The notes below the pieces were generated by a model. The model saw nothing but the letters and a program-made list of their open reading frames with translations, was not told the DNA's origin and did no database searches. Position numbers and translations under genes: made by a program. From NCBI RefSeq assembly GCF_014192475.1, contig NZ_JACHXZ010000001.1, forward strand, positions 1,164,110-1,228,109: a stretch of DNA of 64,000 nucleotides, read 5' to 3'. This DNA is from Simiduia aestuariiviva (GTDB lineage: Bacteria; Pseudomonadota; Gammaproteobacteria; Pseudomonadales; Cellvibrionaceae). Positions 1-8,984 of the stretch are shown here, in pieces. Numbering within the stretch: position 1 is the first letter of the stretch; the number at the start of each line of letters is the position of its first letter.

Positions 1-22
1 CCGGCAGTATACGAGGACCCGC

Positions 23-1249
23 ATGCTCAAGACAGAAAAAATTAACGTTCAGGATCTGGAAGTAGGCATGTTTGTTGCCGAACTGGATCGCCCTTGGCTG
101 GAAACGCCCTTCCTCATACAAGGCTTCTTTGTTGATTCAGAGGAAGACATCCTGACATTGTCGCGTTTTTGCGAGCATGTGTACGTTGAGCGCAGCGTTA
201 AAGCACACCCTGAAGGTCCTGCGCGCAAGCTCATGCTAGCCGCCGAGAGTCAGGCTGTAGAGGCGCTTTTCCCCGATACAAAGCTGTCAAACTATAAGGA
301 TTCAAACCGCTGGAATGTGGAGTTACCCAAAGCCAAGGCGGCATTAGATACCTTGGCGGATACGGTAAAGTCGCTGCTCGAATTCCGCGATCGCGTCGTA
401 CTGGATTTACCGCGCATTAAGAAGGCGGTGGAGCCCATGATCGACAGCATCACGCGCAACCCCGATGCCTGCTTATGGCTTGGCCGCATGCGCAAACTCG
501 ACAATTACACCTACCAACATTCACTGGGGTGCGCCATCTGGTGCGTGGCCTTGGGGCGGCAGTTGGGCCTGCCTAAAAGTGACCTGCGCAGCCTTGCCAT
601 CGGTGGTTTGTTGTTTGATGTCGGCAAGCTCAAGGTGGATCGAGAGTTGTTGTTGGCCGAGCGTCCGCTTTCGGAGTCCGAACGGGAAGTGGTACAAAAA
701 CACGTTCAAGAAAGTGTAAAAGTGCTGCGCAAAAGTGGGGTTATCAACAAAGATGTCTTAGAGATGGGGGCCTATCATCACGAGCGCATCGATGGCACGG
801 GTTACCCCTTTAAATTGGCGGGCCACAATATCCCGATATTTGCACGGATTGCCGCCATTGCCGACAGTTACGACGCCATGATTAGTCAGCGCCCATACGC
901 GGCGGCAAAAACACCCGCCGAGGCGATAAAAACCCTTTATGACGAAAAGGGTAAGGCATTTCAGGCTGAGTTGGTGGAAGAGTTTATTCAAGCGGTGGGG
1001 ATCTATCCTGCTGGATCCCTTGTGGAACTATCCTCCGGTGAGGTGGCCATCGTGGTTGCGGAATATCGCACGCGCCGGTTGCGGCCTCAAGTGATCGTGG
1101 TGCTCGATGAAAACAAAGAGGCGCTCATTGAGCTAAAGGAAGTGGACCTCATGGAAGTCACTCACACCGCGAAAGGCAAGCCCCTCGAAATATTGGGTAG
1201 CTTAGAGGCCGGCGCCTACGGCATTGATTTGGCATCAATTGAGTTATGA
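23..1249 (+). CDS. DUF3391/HD-GYP domain protein with degenerate HD motif
   Basis: Probable cyclic-di-GMP phosphodiesterase or binding protein of the HD-GYP class, 408 aa and cytoplasmic. Residues about 5-130 match the DUF3391 domain that precedes HD-GYP in many gammaproteobacteria; the HD-GYP domain covers about 150-330. The HHERIDGTGYP signature and the later IADSYDAM metal-ligand segment are present. The usual HD of LLHDIGK reads LLFDVGK, so the histidine is replaced by phenylalanine and only the aspartate remains. That histidine is a metal ligand in characterised HD-GYP enzymes, so activity may be reduced or lost (inference). The stop overlaps the ATG of the following EAL gene (ATGA), which indicates translational coupling. 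The ATG follows a GAGGA Shine-Dalgarno a few bases upstream. Confidence 0.88.
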   Translation: MLKTEKINVQDLEVGMFVAELDRPWLETPFLIQGFFVDSEEDILTLSRFCEHVYVERSVKAHPEGPARKLMLAAESQAVEALFPDTKLSNYKDSNRWNVELPKAKAALDTLADTVKSLLEFRDRVVLDLPRIKKAVEPMIDSITRNPDACLWLGRMRKLDNYTYQHSLGCAIWCVALGRQLGLPKSDLRSLAIGGLLFDVGKLKVDRELLLAERPLSESEREVVQKHVQESVKVLRKSGVINKDVLEMGAYHHERIDGTGYPFKLAGHNIPIFARIAAIADSYDAMISQRPYAAAKTPAEAIKTLYDEKGKAFQAELVEEFIQAVGIYPAGSLVELSSGEVAIVVAEYRTRRLRPQVIVVLDENKEALIELKEVDLMEVTHTAKGKPLEILGSLEAGAYGIDLASIEL

Positions 1250-2505
1250 GTGTGCCTTCCCATCGGCCCGCCATTGACCGTCAGGCATTTTTCGCGGCAC
1301 TTGAATCATTTCAGGCTCAAGAGGCTTTGCAAACCGGAATTTTGCTCATTGATCTCTGCAACCTAGGGGAAATCAATCAACAGTCTGGCTATGTTGCCGG
1401 CGATGCAGCCATCGACACCTGCATGGAGCGGTTAAAAGCAATATGCAAAATGCCGGGCACCTTGTTTCGCACGGGCAGCCATCATTTCGCGTTCATTTTG
1501 CCGGGGCTTTCCAATCCGCCCCTCATGTCCTTAGCCATCAATAAAATAAAGCGGCAACTGGCTGAAACGGTGGTTGTTGGTAGGGAAAGTATTACGCCAG
1601 AAATCCACGTGGGCTTAGCGTTTGGTTCCAGTGATTCAACCAATGCCTATTCGTTGTTTAGGCGGGCTGAGTTGTCGCTCATGGAGTCGCGACGGGGCAA
1701 GCCCTACCGTTTTGACGCGCTGGACGATCAAAGTGACGCCGACGAGCAACATTTGCTGGCGAATGCCTTTCGGCAAGCCCTATTTTCCAATGAATTTGAG
1801 CTTTACTATCAGCCCAAGCTCAATCTAGCGACGGGCAGGGTCGATCAAGTCGAAGCGTTGTTGCGCTGGAATCTCGCGGGTAGAGGATTTATAGCACCGG
1901 ATCAAACAGTTTTATTAGCCGAGCAATTGGGTGAGAGTTATAACCTCACCAAGTGGGTAGTGAATACCGCTGTTCGACAAATTAAAAACTGGCGGCCCGA
2001 GTGGGACTTGGGCGTTGCGGTAAACATCCAAGCGGGTTTGGTGGGTGAGCCCGATCTTAGGCATCTCGTTCATGACGCCTTGGCCATTTGGGGTTTGGAA
2101 AGCAAGCACCTGACATTGGAGATTACCGAGTCAGCCATCATCGAAGACATTCACTCGGGGCTAGAAAATTTGCAGCAATTAAAAGACGCCGGTATTGCGT
2201 TGTCCATCGACGATTTTGGTACCGGCTATTCATCGCTGTCGTATTTTAAAAACATCCCGGCCAGTGAGCTGAAAATAGACCGCTGTTTTGTTAAAGATAT
2301 GCTCAATAATGAGCAGGATAGACACATCGTTAAAATTGTTGTGGATATCGCGCAACTCTTTGGTCTCACGGTTGTGGCCGAAGGTGTTGAGGATGCAGAA
2401 ACGCTCAAGTGTTTGGCATCCTTGGGGTGTAATTACGCCCAGGGCTACCACATCGCAAGGCCGCTGCCCGTTGCAGAGTTTGAACAATGGATTGCAACGC
2501 AATAG
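1246..2505 (+). CDS. GGDEF-EAL protein, degenerate GGDEF, intact EAL phosphodiesterase domain
   Basis: Predicted cyclic-di-GMP phosphodiesterase of 419 aa with no membrane segment. The N-terminal half has the GGDEF fold but the active-site loop reads GSHHF in place of GGDEF, so cyclase activity is not expected. The C-terminal EAL domain keeps its catalytic set: EALLRW, the Asn in the VNIQ segment, the Glu in LEITES, DDFGTGYSSL, the Lys in LKID, AEGVE and QGYHIARP. The start codon overlaps the upstream HD-GYP stop by four bases, so the two are almost certainly co-translated. Together they pair a probably impaired HD-GYP with a probably active EAL; the degenerate domains may be regulatory (inference). 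Confidence 0.9.
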   Translation: MSVPSHRPAIDRQAFFAALESFQAQEALQTGILLIDLCNLGEINQQSGYVAGDAAIDTCMERLKAICKMPGTLFRTGSHHFAFILPGLSNPPLMSLAINKIKRQLAETVVVGRESITPEIHVGLAFGSSDSTNAYSLFRRAELSLMESRRGKPYRFDALDDQSDADEQHLLANAFRQALFSNEFELYYQPKLNLATGRVDQVEALLRWNLAGRGFIAPDQTVLLAEQLGESYNLTKWVVNTAVRQIKNWRPEWDLGVAVNIQAGLVGEPDLRHLVHDALAIWGLESKHLTLEITESAIIEDIHSGLENLQQLKDAGIALSIDDFGTGYSSLSYFKNIPASELKIDRCFVKDMLNNEQDRHIVKIVVDIAQLFGLTVVAEGVEDAETLKCLASLGCNYAQGYHIARPLPVAEFEQWIATQ

Positions 2506-2592
2506 CGACCCAAAAAATTCAAACGCTGGACAATGCCGCATTAGCTCGTTAGATTCTCGCTGTAATAACAATAATTGAAACAAGAGAATGCT

Positions 2593-4176
2593 ATGGGTAG
2601 CCAAGATATCGTCATTATTGGTGGCGGCCATAATGGTCTGGTGTGTGCGTGTTATTTGGCGGAGGCCGGGCAGAAGGTCACTGTGCTGGAACGGCGCAGT
2701 ATTACTGGCGGTGCGGCAGTAACAGAGGAGTTTCATCCAGGCTTTCGAAATTCCACCGCCAGCTATACCGTGAGTCTGCTCAATCCCAAAATCATTGAAG
2801 ACCTCAACCTCAAAGCCCATGGCTTAGAAGTTCGACTGCGCCCTCAGTCAAATTTTTTCCCGTTGCCCGACGGCAACAGCTTGTCTTTTATGTCAAATTT
2901 TGAAGCGACGCGCGAAGAGGTTGCGCGCTTTTCCCAGCGCGACGCTGCGGTGCTGGGTGACTTTTACGAAATGCTCGAAACACAAGCCGACTTGTTGCGC
3001 TCCGAATTGCTGCGCACGCCGCCCAATGTTGGCGGTGGCTTGTCGGATTTGTTACACGTGGGAAAATTTGCGCTGGGCATGCGTGCGCTGTCTATGCCAG
3101 AACGACGCGACGCATTGGATATGTTCACCAAAAGCGCCAAGGATATTTTGGATGCGTGGTTTGAAAGTGATGTGGTGAAAGCGGCTTTCGCATTCGACAG
3201 TGTGGTGGGGGCCTATGGCGCGCCCAGTACGCCCGGTTCCGCTTATGTATTGCTGCATCATGTATTCGGCGAAGCGAATGGTGTGCCAGGGGCCTAGGGA
3301 CATGCCGTGGGTGGCATGGGCGCCATTACACAGGCCATGCACAAAGAGGCCTTGGCGCGCGGCGTGCAAATCGAAACCGATGCAGAGGTTGCCGAAGTCG
3401 AAATCCAAGAGGGCTGCGCCACGGGTGTGCGGCTGCTGGATGGTCGAACAATAAAAGCCAATCAAGTAGTTTCGAATGTGGGGCCAAAGCTGTTGTTTGA
3501 AAAGTTGGTGGCGCCCCGCCATTTATCGCAGGAATTTACCCGGCGCGTGCGGGGCTTTAAAGTGGGCTCCGGAACCTTTCGCATGAATGTTGCTTTGTCG
3601 GAATTACCAGATTTCATTGCCCGTCCGGGCACCAACTGCCAATTGCACCATCAATCGGGAATTATCATCGGCCCGTCTATGGCGTATTTGGAGCAAGCCT
3701 ATTTGGATGCGCGGGGGCAGGGCTGGTCAAATCAGCCGATTGTTGAAATGCTCATTCCATCCACCGTGGATGATTCCTTGGCACCCAGTGGGCAACACGT
3801 GGCGAGTTTATTTTGTCAGCAGTTTGCGCCCTCATTGCCAAACGGTGAATCGTGGGATGCACATCGCGAGCAGGTTGCTGATCTAATTGTTGAAACGGTC
3901 AATCAGTATGCCCCCAATTTTAAGCAATCGATAATCGCTCGCCAAATTCATTCGCCATTGGATCTTGAGCGCAAATTTGGGTTGATGGGTGGCGACATAT
4001 TCCATGGCGCCTTAACGCTCGATCAACTTTGGTGCAATCGGCCGTTTATGGGCTACGCGGACTACAAAACGCCCATTAAACAATTGTTTATCTGTGGCTC
4101 GGGTACGCACCCAGGTGGCGGTGTCACGGGGTTACCGGGCTACAACGCCGCGCGCGAAATTCTCAAGGCGATTTAA
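2593..4176 (+). pseudogene. PYROXD2/CrtI-type FAD-dependent oxidoreductase interrupted by an in-frame TAG
   Basis: One reading frame of 527 sense codons is broken by a single TAG at 3295-3297; the frame is open and conserved on both sides. The N-terminal part begins with a Rossmann FAD motif (IVIIGGGHNGLVCACYLAEAG) at about residues 5-25. The C-terminal part has the family's closing motif GTHPGGGVTGLPGYNAA. The stop lies between GVPGA and GHAVGGMGAIT; many homologues have Trp here (TGG to TAG is one base change). The combined length fits bacterial PYROXD2-like proteins. I chose ATG 2593, preceded by AAGAGA, rather than TTG 2575. It could be a recent pseudogene, a read-through gene, two cooperating polypeptides (restart at GTG 3307) or a sequencing error. 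Neighbouring genes give no pathway clue. Confidence 0.8.
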
Positions 4177-4451
4177 TTTTCTTCGCCTTTTTACACCCGC
4201 GCTCGCTATTTGTCGGCGCCAGCGCCAGAGCCCCATGCGATAGATGTTCAACGAGAAAATTTATACTCAGGTGATATTGTTGCGTGTGCAGTTACTTGGC
4301 CCCGTGAGCGGCCCTTTTGATGCTGTGAGACGGTTTTATCACGGACAATAGGTTGGGCGCACTGCTTCATTTTTTTGATTGCTTGAATTCCAGCGCCAGC
4401 AAGCCTAGTCTTGACCCGCTAATCCCGCATACTAACCAATGGAACGGTACA

Positions 4452-5807
4452 ATGAAAAATATAACTGTAATTGGAATTTGGGTATTGGGCTTGTCAGTAA
4501 TGCTGTCGACCGGCTGCTCTAACGACAAAAAAACCGAGGTTCAGAAAACCGCTGAAAAGCAAACGGCTGAACCTGCCTCCCGCAATCAAGAAGAAAGTCA
4601 AGGCATTGTGCTGTTGCGCGGTCTGCCTACGCTGGGCACACAACACAGTATCGCCATTGTAGAGCTCGATCCCGAATCACAGAAATTTGGCGATATCTTG
4701 CATGAATTCGTTTACGAAGACTTTGAGCATCCGCTGCACCATTTGTATTACAGCCCGAACGGCAGGCTCTACGCGACGGGTCTCGACCCCGCCTGCAGCC
4801 TGGCGGAAATTGGACTGCACCGCGATGCAAGTGGCAGCCCTGCGATCAAGGGCATGCAGTGTTTAGACACCCAAGGGCAACAGGTGGGTGAGGACATAAT
4901 GTGGCACACCGTTAACGGCAAGCAGTATATGTTTGTGACGTTTATGGGGGGCACCGGCGTATCACAGGCGGATGGTGGTTCCATTGGCGTGTTTGAGCCG
5001 CAAACCAATGCGGTGGTCAAGGTCATTGAGGCGCGCAGAAGCGAAATTCCAGAGGGTGCACCCTATATTATGTACCCGCACGGTATTTCAGCCTACGGCG
5101 ACCGCATGGTGGTGAGCTCCACCATTCACCCGGATCTAGCCACCGGTGTGGGTAACGCGTTAACTATCATCGATTTAAATAATTTTACGCCGATACAAAA
5201 TATCACCATAGAAGATGCTAAGCCCGTTGGGTTTCCATCCTCTCCCGTAGAAGTTTTATTTGTCCGGCCAGAAATTTCTAAGCTCGCGAAGCCCAGCGTT
5301 TTAGTGAACACCATGTTTGGATTTGAGACTTGGCAAGTCCCTTACAATGAAGCAGATAAAAGCTTTGGTAATCCGGTGAAGGTCTACGACGGCGTGTCAT
5401 CGGGGACCGGGGTGCCCCTAGAGTTTTACGGTACCGAAACGGAGCTGTTTATTAGCCACGCGTTGCCCGGCGTCGTTAAACGCTACAAGCTCGACAGCTT
5501 GCCTGAATTGGTCTCCTCAGGCCCTGATATTCAAGCTGAAGCTGGTGCCCACCATATGATTTTCTATCCCACTCAGTCTGGTCGGAAGGTAATCGCGGTG
5601 CAAAATAATCTATTGAATCTGGGTAATGCCGCTGATGGCGACCCCACCGATGTGGATTTTATTGCCAAAGTTAATGATCACTCGATAACGGTCAGTGATT
5701 TAATGACCGGTGAGCGACTGGCCGCCGTTAACTTCAAGCAGCGCTATAAAAAGGGCGTAGAGAATGTTGAAGCCCTGTTTGGGTCCGGGTTTGTTCATCA
5801 TCATTAG
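4452..5807 (+). CDS. Exported lipoprotein, possible beta-propeller, first gene of MbnH/MbnP operon
   Basis: 451-aa lipoprotein. A signal peptide ends in a lipobox (LSTGC), so the mature protein should be lipid-anchored in the periplasm. I place the start at ATG 4452 because the signal peptide begins there; an in-frame upstream extension to 4353 looks untranslated. The body has repeated strands with phrases such as ALTIIDLNN, SITVSDLMTGE and HGISAYGDRMVV that resemble YncE/LVIVD-type propeller blades, but I cannot assign a family. It ends in three histidines. Eight bases separate it from the MbnH-like gene, so it is likely co-transcribed with the MbnH/MbnP pair and may handle the same metal or redox substrate (inference). 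Confidence 0.8.
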   Translation: MKNITVIGIWVLGLSVMLSTGCSNDKKTEVQKTAEKQTAEPASRNQEESQGIVLLRGLPTLGTQHSIAIVELDPESQKFGDILHEFVYEDFEHPLHHLYYSPNGRLYATGLDPACSLAEIGLHRDASGSPAIKGMQCLDTQGQQVGEDIMWHTVNGKQYMFVTFMGGTGVSQADGGSIGVFEPQTNAVVKVIEARRSEIPEGAPYIMYPHGISAYGDRMVVSSTIHPDLATGVGNALTIIDLNNFTPIQNITIEDAKPVGFPSSPVEVLFVRPEISKLAKPSVLVNTMFGFETWQVPYNEADKSFGNPVKVYDGVSSGTGVPLEFYGTETELFISHALPGVVKRYKLDSLPELVSSGPDIQAEAGAHHMIFYPTQSGRKVIAVQNNLLNLGNAADGDPTDVDFIAKVNDHSITVSDLMTGERLAAVNFKQRYKKGVENVEALFGSGFVHHH

Positions 5808-5815
5808 TGATTAGT

Positions 5816-6964
5816 ATGTTTCGCACACTGGTGACGACGACTTCGGTCGCCGGTATTTGTATTGGGCTCTTCGGGTGTAAACAAGAGCCCCTCACTGCCA
5901 CACCGCTGAAGGATTTCGAAGCGCCCTTTGTCTTCGGCCATTTTCAAGTGCCAGCGGATAACGCGTTGACCGTTGAGCGTGTGGCGTTAGGGCGGTTGCT
6001 TTTTTACGATCCAATACTGTCCAAGAATAACCAAGTATCTTGTGCAAGCTGTCACCAACAAGCGCGGGCTTTTGCGGACGGCAAGCACACCAGTGTCGGT
6101 GTCTCTGGTAAACCATTGGCATTTAACAGCATGAGTTTGGTCAATTTACTCTGGGGGCCGCAGCATTTTTTCTGGGATGGCCGTGCGAAGTCACTAGAGG
6201 CGCAGGCACTAGTACCGATTCAGCATCCAGATGAAATGGGGCAGGATCTAGATATTCTGGTTAAAGAGCTGTCCACACATGCCGAGTACCCATCGCTGTT
6301 TGCTGCAGCCTATGGCGATATTTCGCCACAACACATCGCGGCGGCCTTGGCTTCCTTTCAGCGCACCCTGATTTCTGCAAACTCCCGGTACGATCAATAT
6401 TTGCGTGGCGAAATTACGCTTACCGACCAGGAAGAACTGGGCCGAAAACTGTTCATGGCGCACCCAGATGCTAAGGCAAGTCAGCGGGGTGGCAACTGTA
6501 TCGATTGTCACAGTCAATTTGTAACGGCGGGTTTCTCGACGCGACTGGATGGCTTTAGCAACAATGGATTGGATGTAGAGGCTGATCTAAAGCCGGGTTT
6601 GGCGGCAGTGACGGGAAAGCCGGAACACCGGGGGCTATTTAAGGTTCCAAGCTTACGGAATATCGCAGTCACCGCGCCCTATATGCACGATGGTCGCTTT
6701 GCGACATTGGCGCAAGTATTGGCGCACTACAATAGTGGGATCGAGCCCAGTACAACCTTGAGCCCATTAATTGTTGAAGCGAATAACCAAGTCAGCGACA
6801 CCGCGGGCGCTATTAGTTTGAATCTTTCTGAGTCTGAACAGCAGGCGATAATTGCATTCTTGCATACCTTGACGGACACCGATTTTCTCACCAACCCAGC
6901 ATTTTCTGATCCATTTAACCGCGCCCAAGACGCCACAGCGCAAGTTTCAAAGGACGCACGATGA
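5816..6964 (+). CDS. MbnH-like di-haem cytochrome c peroxidase family lipoprotein
   Basis: Di-haem enzyme of the bacterial cytochrome c peroxidase/MauG superfamily, 382 aa. A lipobox (LFGC, Cys21) ends the signal peptide. Two c-type haem sites are seen: CASCH at 76-80 and CIDCH farther on. Family motifs FFWDGRAKSLEAQA, HPDEMG and APYMHDGRFATL are present. The gene overlaps the next one by ATGA, and that gene is an MbnP homologue. This pairing defines the MbnH-MbnP systems, in which the di-haem enzyme oxidises a tryptophan of MbnP to kynurenine (known for the methanotroph pair). ATG 5816 is preferred over GTG 5807, which overlaps the upstream stop. No methanobactin precursor gene is visible nearby. 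A plain cytochrome c peroxidase is the alternative. Confidence 0.87.
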   Translation: MFRTLVTTTSVAGICIGLFGCKQEPLTATPLKDFEAPFVFGHFQVPADNALTVERVALGRLLFYDPILSKNNQVSCASCHQQARAFADGKHTSVGVSGKPLAFNSMSLVNLLWGPQHFFWDGRAKSLEAQALVPIQHPDEMGQDLDILVKELSTHAEYPSLFAAAYGDISPQHIAAALASFQRTLISANSRYDQYLRGEITLTDQEELGRKLFMAHPDAKASQRGGNCIDCHSQFVTAGFSTRLDGFSNNGLDVEADLKPGLAAVTGKPEHRGLFKVPSLRNIAVTAPYMHDGRFATLAQVLAHYNSGIEPSTTLSPLIVEANNQVSDTAGAISLNLSESEQQAIIAFLHTLTDTDFLTNPAFSDPFNRAQDATAQVSKDAR

Positions 6965-7722
6965 ATAACTTTTTGACATCAAAGCGCGTGCGCAGGGTGT
7001 TGTGGGGTGCGCTTGTCGCAATGTTAATGATGGCGCTGGGTGCTTGGAGCTTTTGGCCAAACACCGTGGTTATTACATTGCATCCATTTGTTGGCACGCA
7101 ACCGTTAACGCTAAATGAAAAGGTCTACCAAAACCCTGTGGGTGTAGGTGAATTTAGCGTGCGAGACTTTCAGTTCTTTATGAGCAATATCCGCTTTGTA
7201 TCAAATGACGCAACGCAGACTGTGATGGATAGTTACCATCTGGTGCGTTTTGATGATGCCGCACCCATGGCATTGGTGTTTGATGCGAGCTCTCTCTTGG
7301 GCGTGCATACGCTGGAATTTGGCATCGGCGTTGATTCGGCGGCAAACAGTTCGTTGAAATCCCGGGGAGATTTAGATCCCAACGGCCGCATGGCGTGGAG
7401 CTGGGAGGTGGGTTATAAATTTGTGCTGCTTGAGGGCGGCTTTGAACATCAGGGGCAGGCCCACCCTTTGGTGTATCACGTGGGTTTTAGTGAAAACTAT
7501 AAGACCATTCGCGTGCCATTGAATAGACCTTGGTATCAAATGTTCAGCGCCAAGGTCGACCTGCTAGTGGATGTTAAAGCATTGTTCGACGCAGTGCACG
7601 GCGTCAATATGGCGGACGTAAATACGATAAAATTTGATAGGCAGGACGCGCGCCGCATGGCAGATAACTATGCGCACCTTGTCATCCCTTGTGACAATCG
7701 ATGTGTTCAAGGTTTAAAATAA
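6961..7722 (+). CDS. MbnP-family periplasmic protein
   Basis: 253-aa protein with one N-terminal hydrophobic segment (about 13-32), acting as a signal anchor or uncleaved signal. Residues 35-253 match the MbnP-like family: FSVRDFQFFMSNIRFV, YHLVRFDD, LEFGIGVD and the hallmark MAWSWEVGYKFVLLEG. Trp146 and Trp148 lie in that hallmark; in characterised MbnP a tryptophan is converted to kynurenine by MbnH and helps create a copper-binding site (family knowledge; which Trp would be used here is unknown). The four-base overlap with the MbnH-like gene supports a functional pair. It is the last gene of the operon; short tandem repeats follow. Confidence 0.87.
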   Translation: MNNFLTSKRVRRVLWGALVAMLMMALGAWSFWPNTVVITLHPFVGTQPLTLNEKVYQNPVGVGEFSVRDFQFFMSNIRFVSNDATQTVMDSYHLVRFDDAAPMALVFDASSLLGVHTLEFGIGVDSAANSSLKSRGDLDPNGRMAWSWEVGYKFVLLEGGFEHQGQAHPLVYHVGFSENYKTIRVPLNRPWYQMFSAKVDLLVDVKALFDAVHGVNMADVNTIKFDRQDARRMADNYAHLVIPCDNRCVQGLK

Positions 7723-7793
7723 TGTCACTGATTCACAACGCGCGTCACTCGAAAAGATCGACGGCCATGGCCCCTAGAGATGTGTGCCCCCTA

Positions 7794-7850
7794 GACGTAT
7801 AAGGTCAATGGACGTGTAAGGTCAATAGACGTGTAAGGTCAATGGGCGTG
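7794..7850. repeat. 17-bp tandem repeat, three copies plus a degenerate fourth
   Basis: Units of the form GACGTGTAAGGTCAATG occur at 7794-7810, 7811-7827 and 7828-7844 with one or two changes, followed by a decayed fourth unit. The array lies between the MbnP gene and the FrnE-like gene, about 90 bp upstream of the latter's ATG. I see no coding potential. Confidence 0.85.
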
Positions 7851-7936
7851 TGTGGCTACTGTAAAGCTAACGACTTCATGTCACCCAGCCTGCCGGGCAA
7901 ATCTTCTCATTTATTACATTCTTGGTGTGGACCTCT

Positions 7937-8662
7937 ATGACTGTAGAAATTTCCGTTTGGTCTGACATCGCCTGCCCTTGGTGTTTTGTGGGTAAGCAAC
8001 GCCTAGATCGCGCGCTCACGCTATTTTCTGAAACGAGTGACGTGCCCGTGGCCATTCGCTGGCGTTCATTTGAGCTCAATCCAAGACCTCAGGCTGTGGA
8101 CGACCGGCCTTACGCCGAGCGCTTGGCGCAAAAGTATGGCCGAAGTGTGACTGAAGCCGAGCAGATGATCGCCACCATGGCCAACACAATTGCAGCCGAG
8201 GGCGGCACGGCTGATTTTGGCTCCATAGTGGTGGCAAATACTTTCGATGCGCACCGCTTACTGCACTGGGCAGCCACAATCGAATCTCAGGATGCACAGG
8301 TCAATGCACAATACCGTCTGAACGATGCGTTAATGCGGGCTTACCTCGGCAGCGGACTGAATGTCAGCGACCACGAGGCGCTGCTCAATCTTGTGGGGCA
8401 ATTGGGTTTAGACGTTGGGGCCGCCCGTAGCGCCTTAAGTCAAAATCGCTTTGCCCAAGCCGTGCGCGACGATGAACAGCTGGCCCAACATTACGGCATT
8501 TCAGGCGTGCCATTTTTTGTCATCGGTAAATACGGTATGTCAGGCGCACAGGAGGCCGATCAGTTGCTAGCGGTCCTGAATAGGGTGGTAGGGGAAGACA
8601 ACCTGCTGGAAAACAGCGCGGATAACGGCCCCCATTGTGACGACTCGGGTTGCGAGCCGTAA
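7937..8662 (+). CDS. DsbA-family oxidoreductase, FrnE-like
   Basis: 241-aa thioredoxin-fold protein of the FrnE / 2-hydroxychromene-2-carboxylate isomerase-like branch of the DsbA superfamily. The active-site CPWC is at residues 13-16, right after the first strand (VEISVWSDIACPWC). A helical insertion follows, then the cis-Pro region GISGVPFFVI. There is no signal peptide, so it is cytoplasmic, as is usual for FrnE-type proteins, which act as disulfide reductases or isomerases during oxidative stress. I prefer ATG 7937 to TTG 7922 because the fold begins at once after it. It ends with a Cys-containing tail (CDDSGC) that could bind metal or form a second disulfide. It appears monocistronic. 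Confidence 0.88.
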   Translation: MTVEISVWSDIACPWCFVGKQRLDRALTLFSETSDVPVAIRWRSFELNPRPQAVDDRPYAERLAQKYGRSVTEAEQMIATMANTIAAEGGTADFGSIVVANTFDAHRLLHWAATIESQDAQVNAQYRLNDALMRAYLGSGLNVSDHEALLNLVGQLGLDVGAARSALSQNRFAQAVRDDEQLAQHYGISGVPFFVIGKYGMSGAQEADQLLAVLNRVVGEDNLLENSADNGPHCDDSGCEP

Positions 8663-8984
8663 TTTCTACCTTAATGACTTTTGATGTTGAAATGATCAAG
8701 TTACTCTCTGGTGTAAGCCCCACCTTGGTATCTGTTTGCTGATCGAGCATTAAGATAGCCAGTCTGTAAGACTAAATAGCGCACAAGCCTGAGCCCTGCG
8801 GGTATGTTGCAATGCTCTGTGTCGCCGGCGGGCGCTTTGTGGATGAGGCTGATCCAAGGGCTTGCGCAGCGCGGTAAGCCACAACCGGTTTTCGATAACA
8901 TATTCTTTCTAGCCAACTGGCACATTAAATGAACCTCACCGCCTGCTGCCTCGTCTTAAAGGTAAACAACGACATGATGGGTCA
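8663..8984. other. Intergenic region, 322 bp, no supported gene
   Basis: Spacer between the FrnE-like gene and the ECF sigma factor. The only frame of note is a 74-codon minus-strand one (8701-8925) with no recognisable motif or ribosome binding site. I see no convincing terminator or RNA gene. The promoter of the sigma factor operon must lie in its right part. Confidence 0.5.

Noticed and set aside
8701-8925. Conserved-looking minus-strand frame between the FrnE-like and sigma genes
   Set aside because: Translation seems plausible over 74 codons but it has no start signal and no known domain; kept as a spacer.
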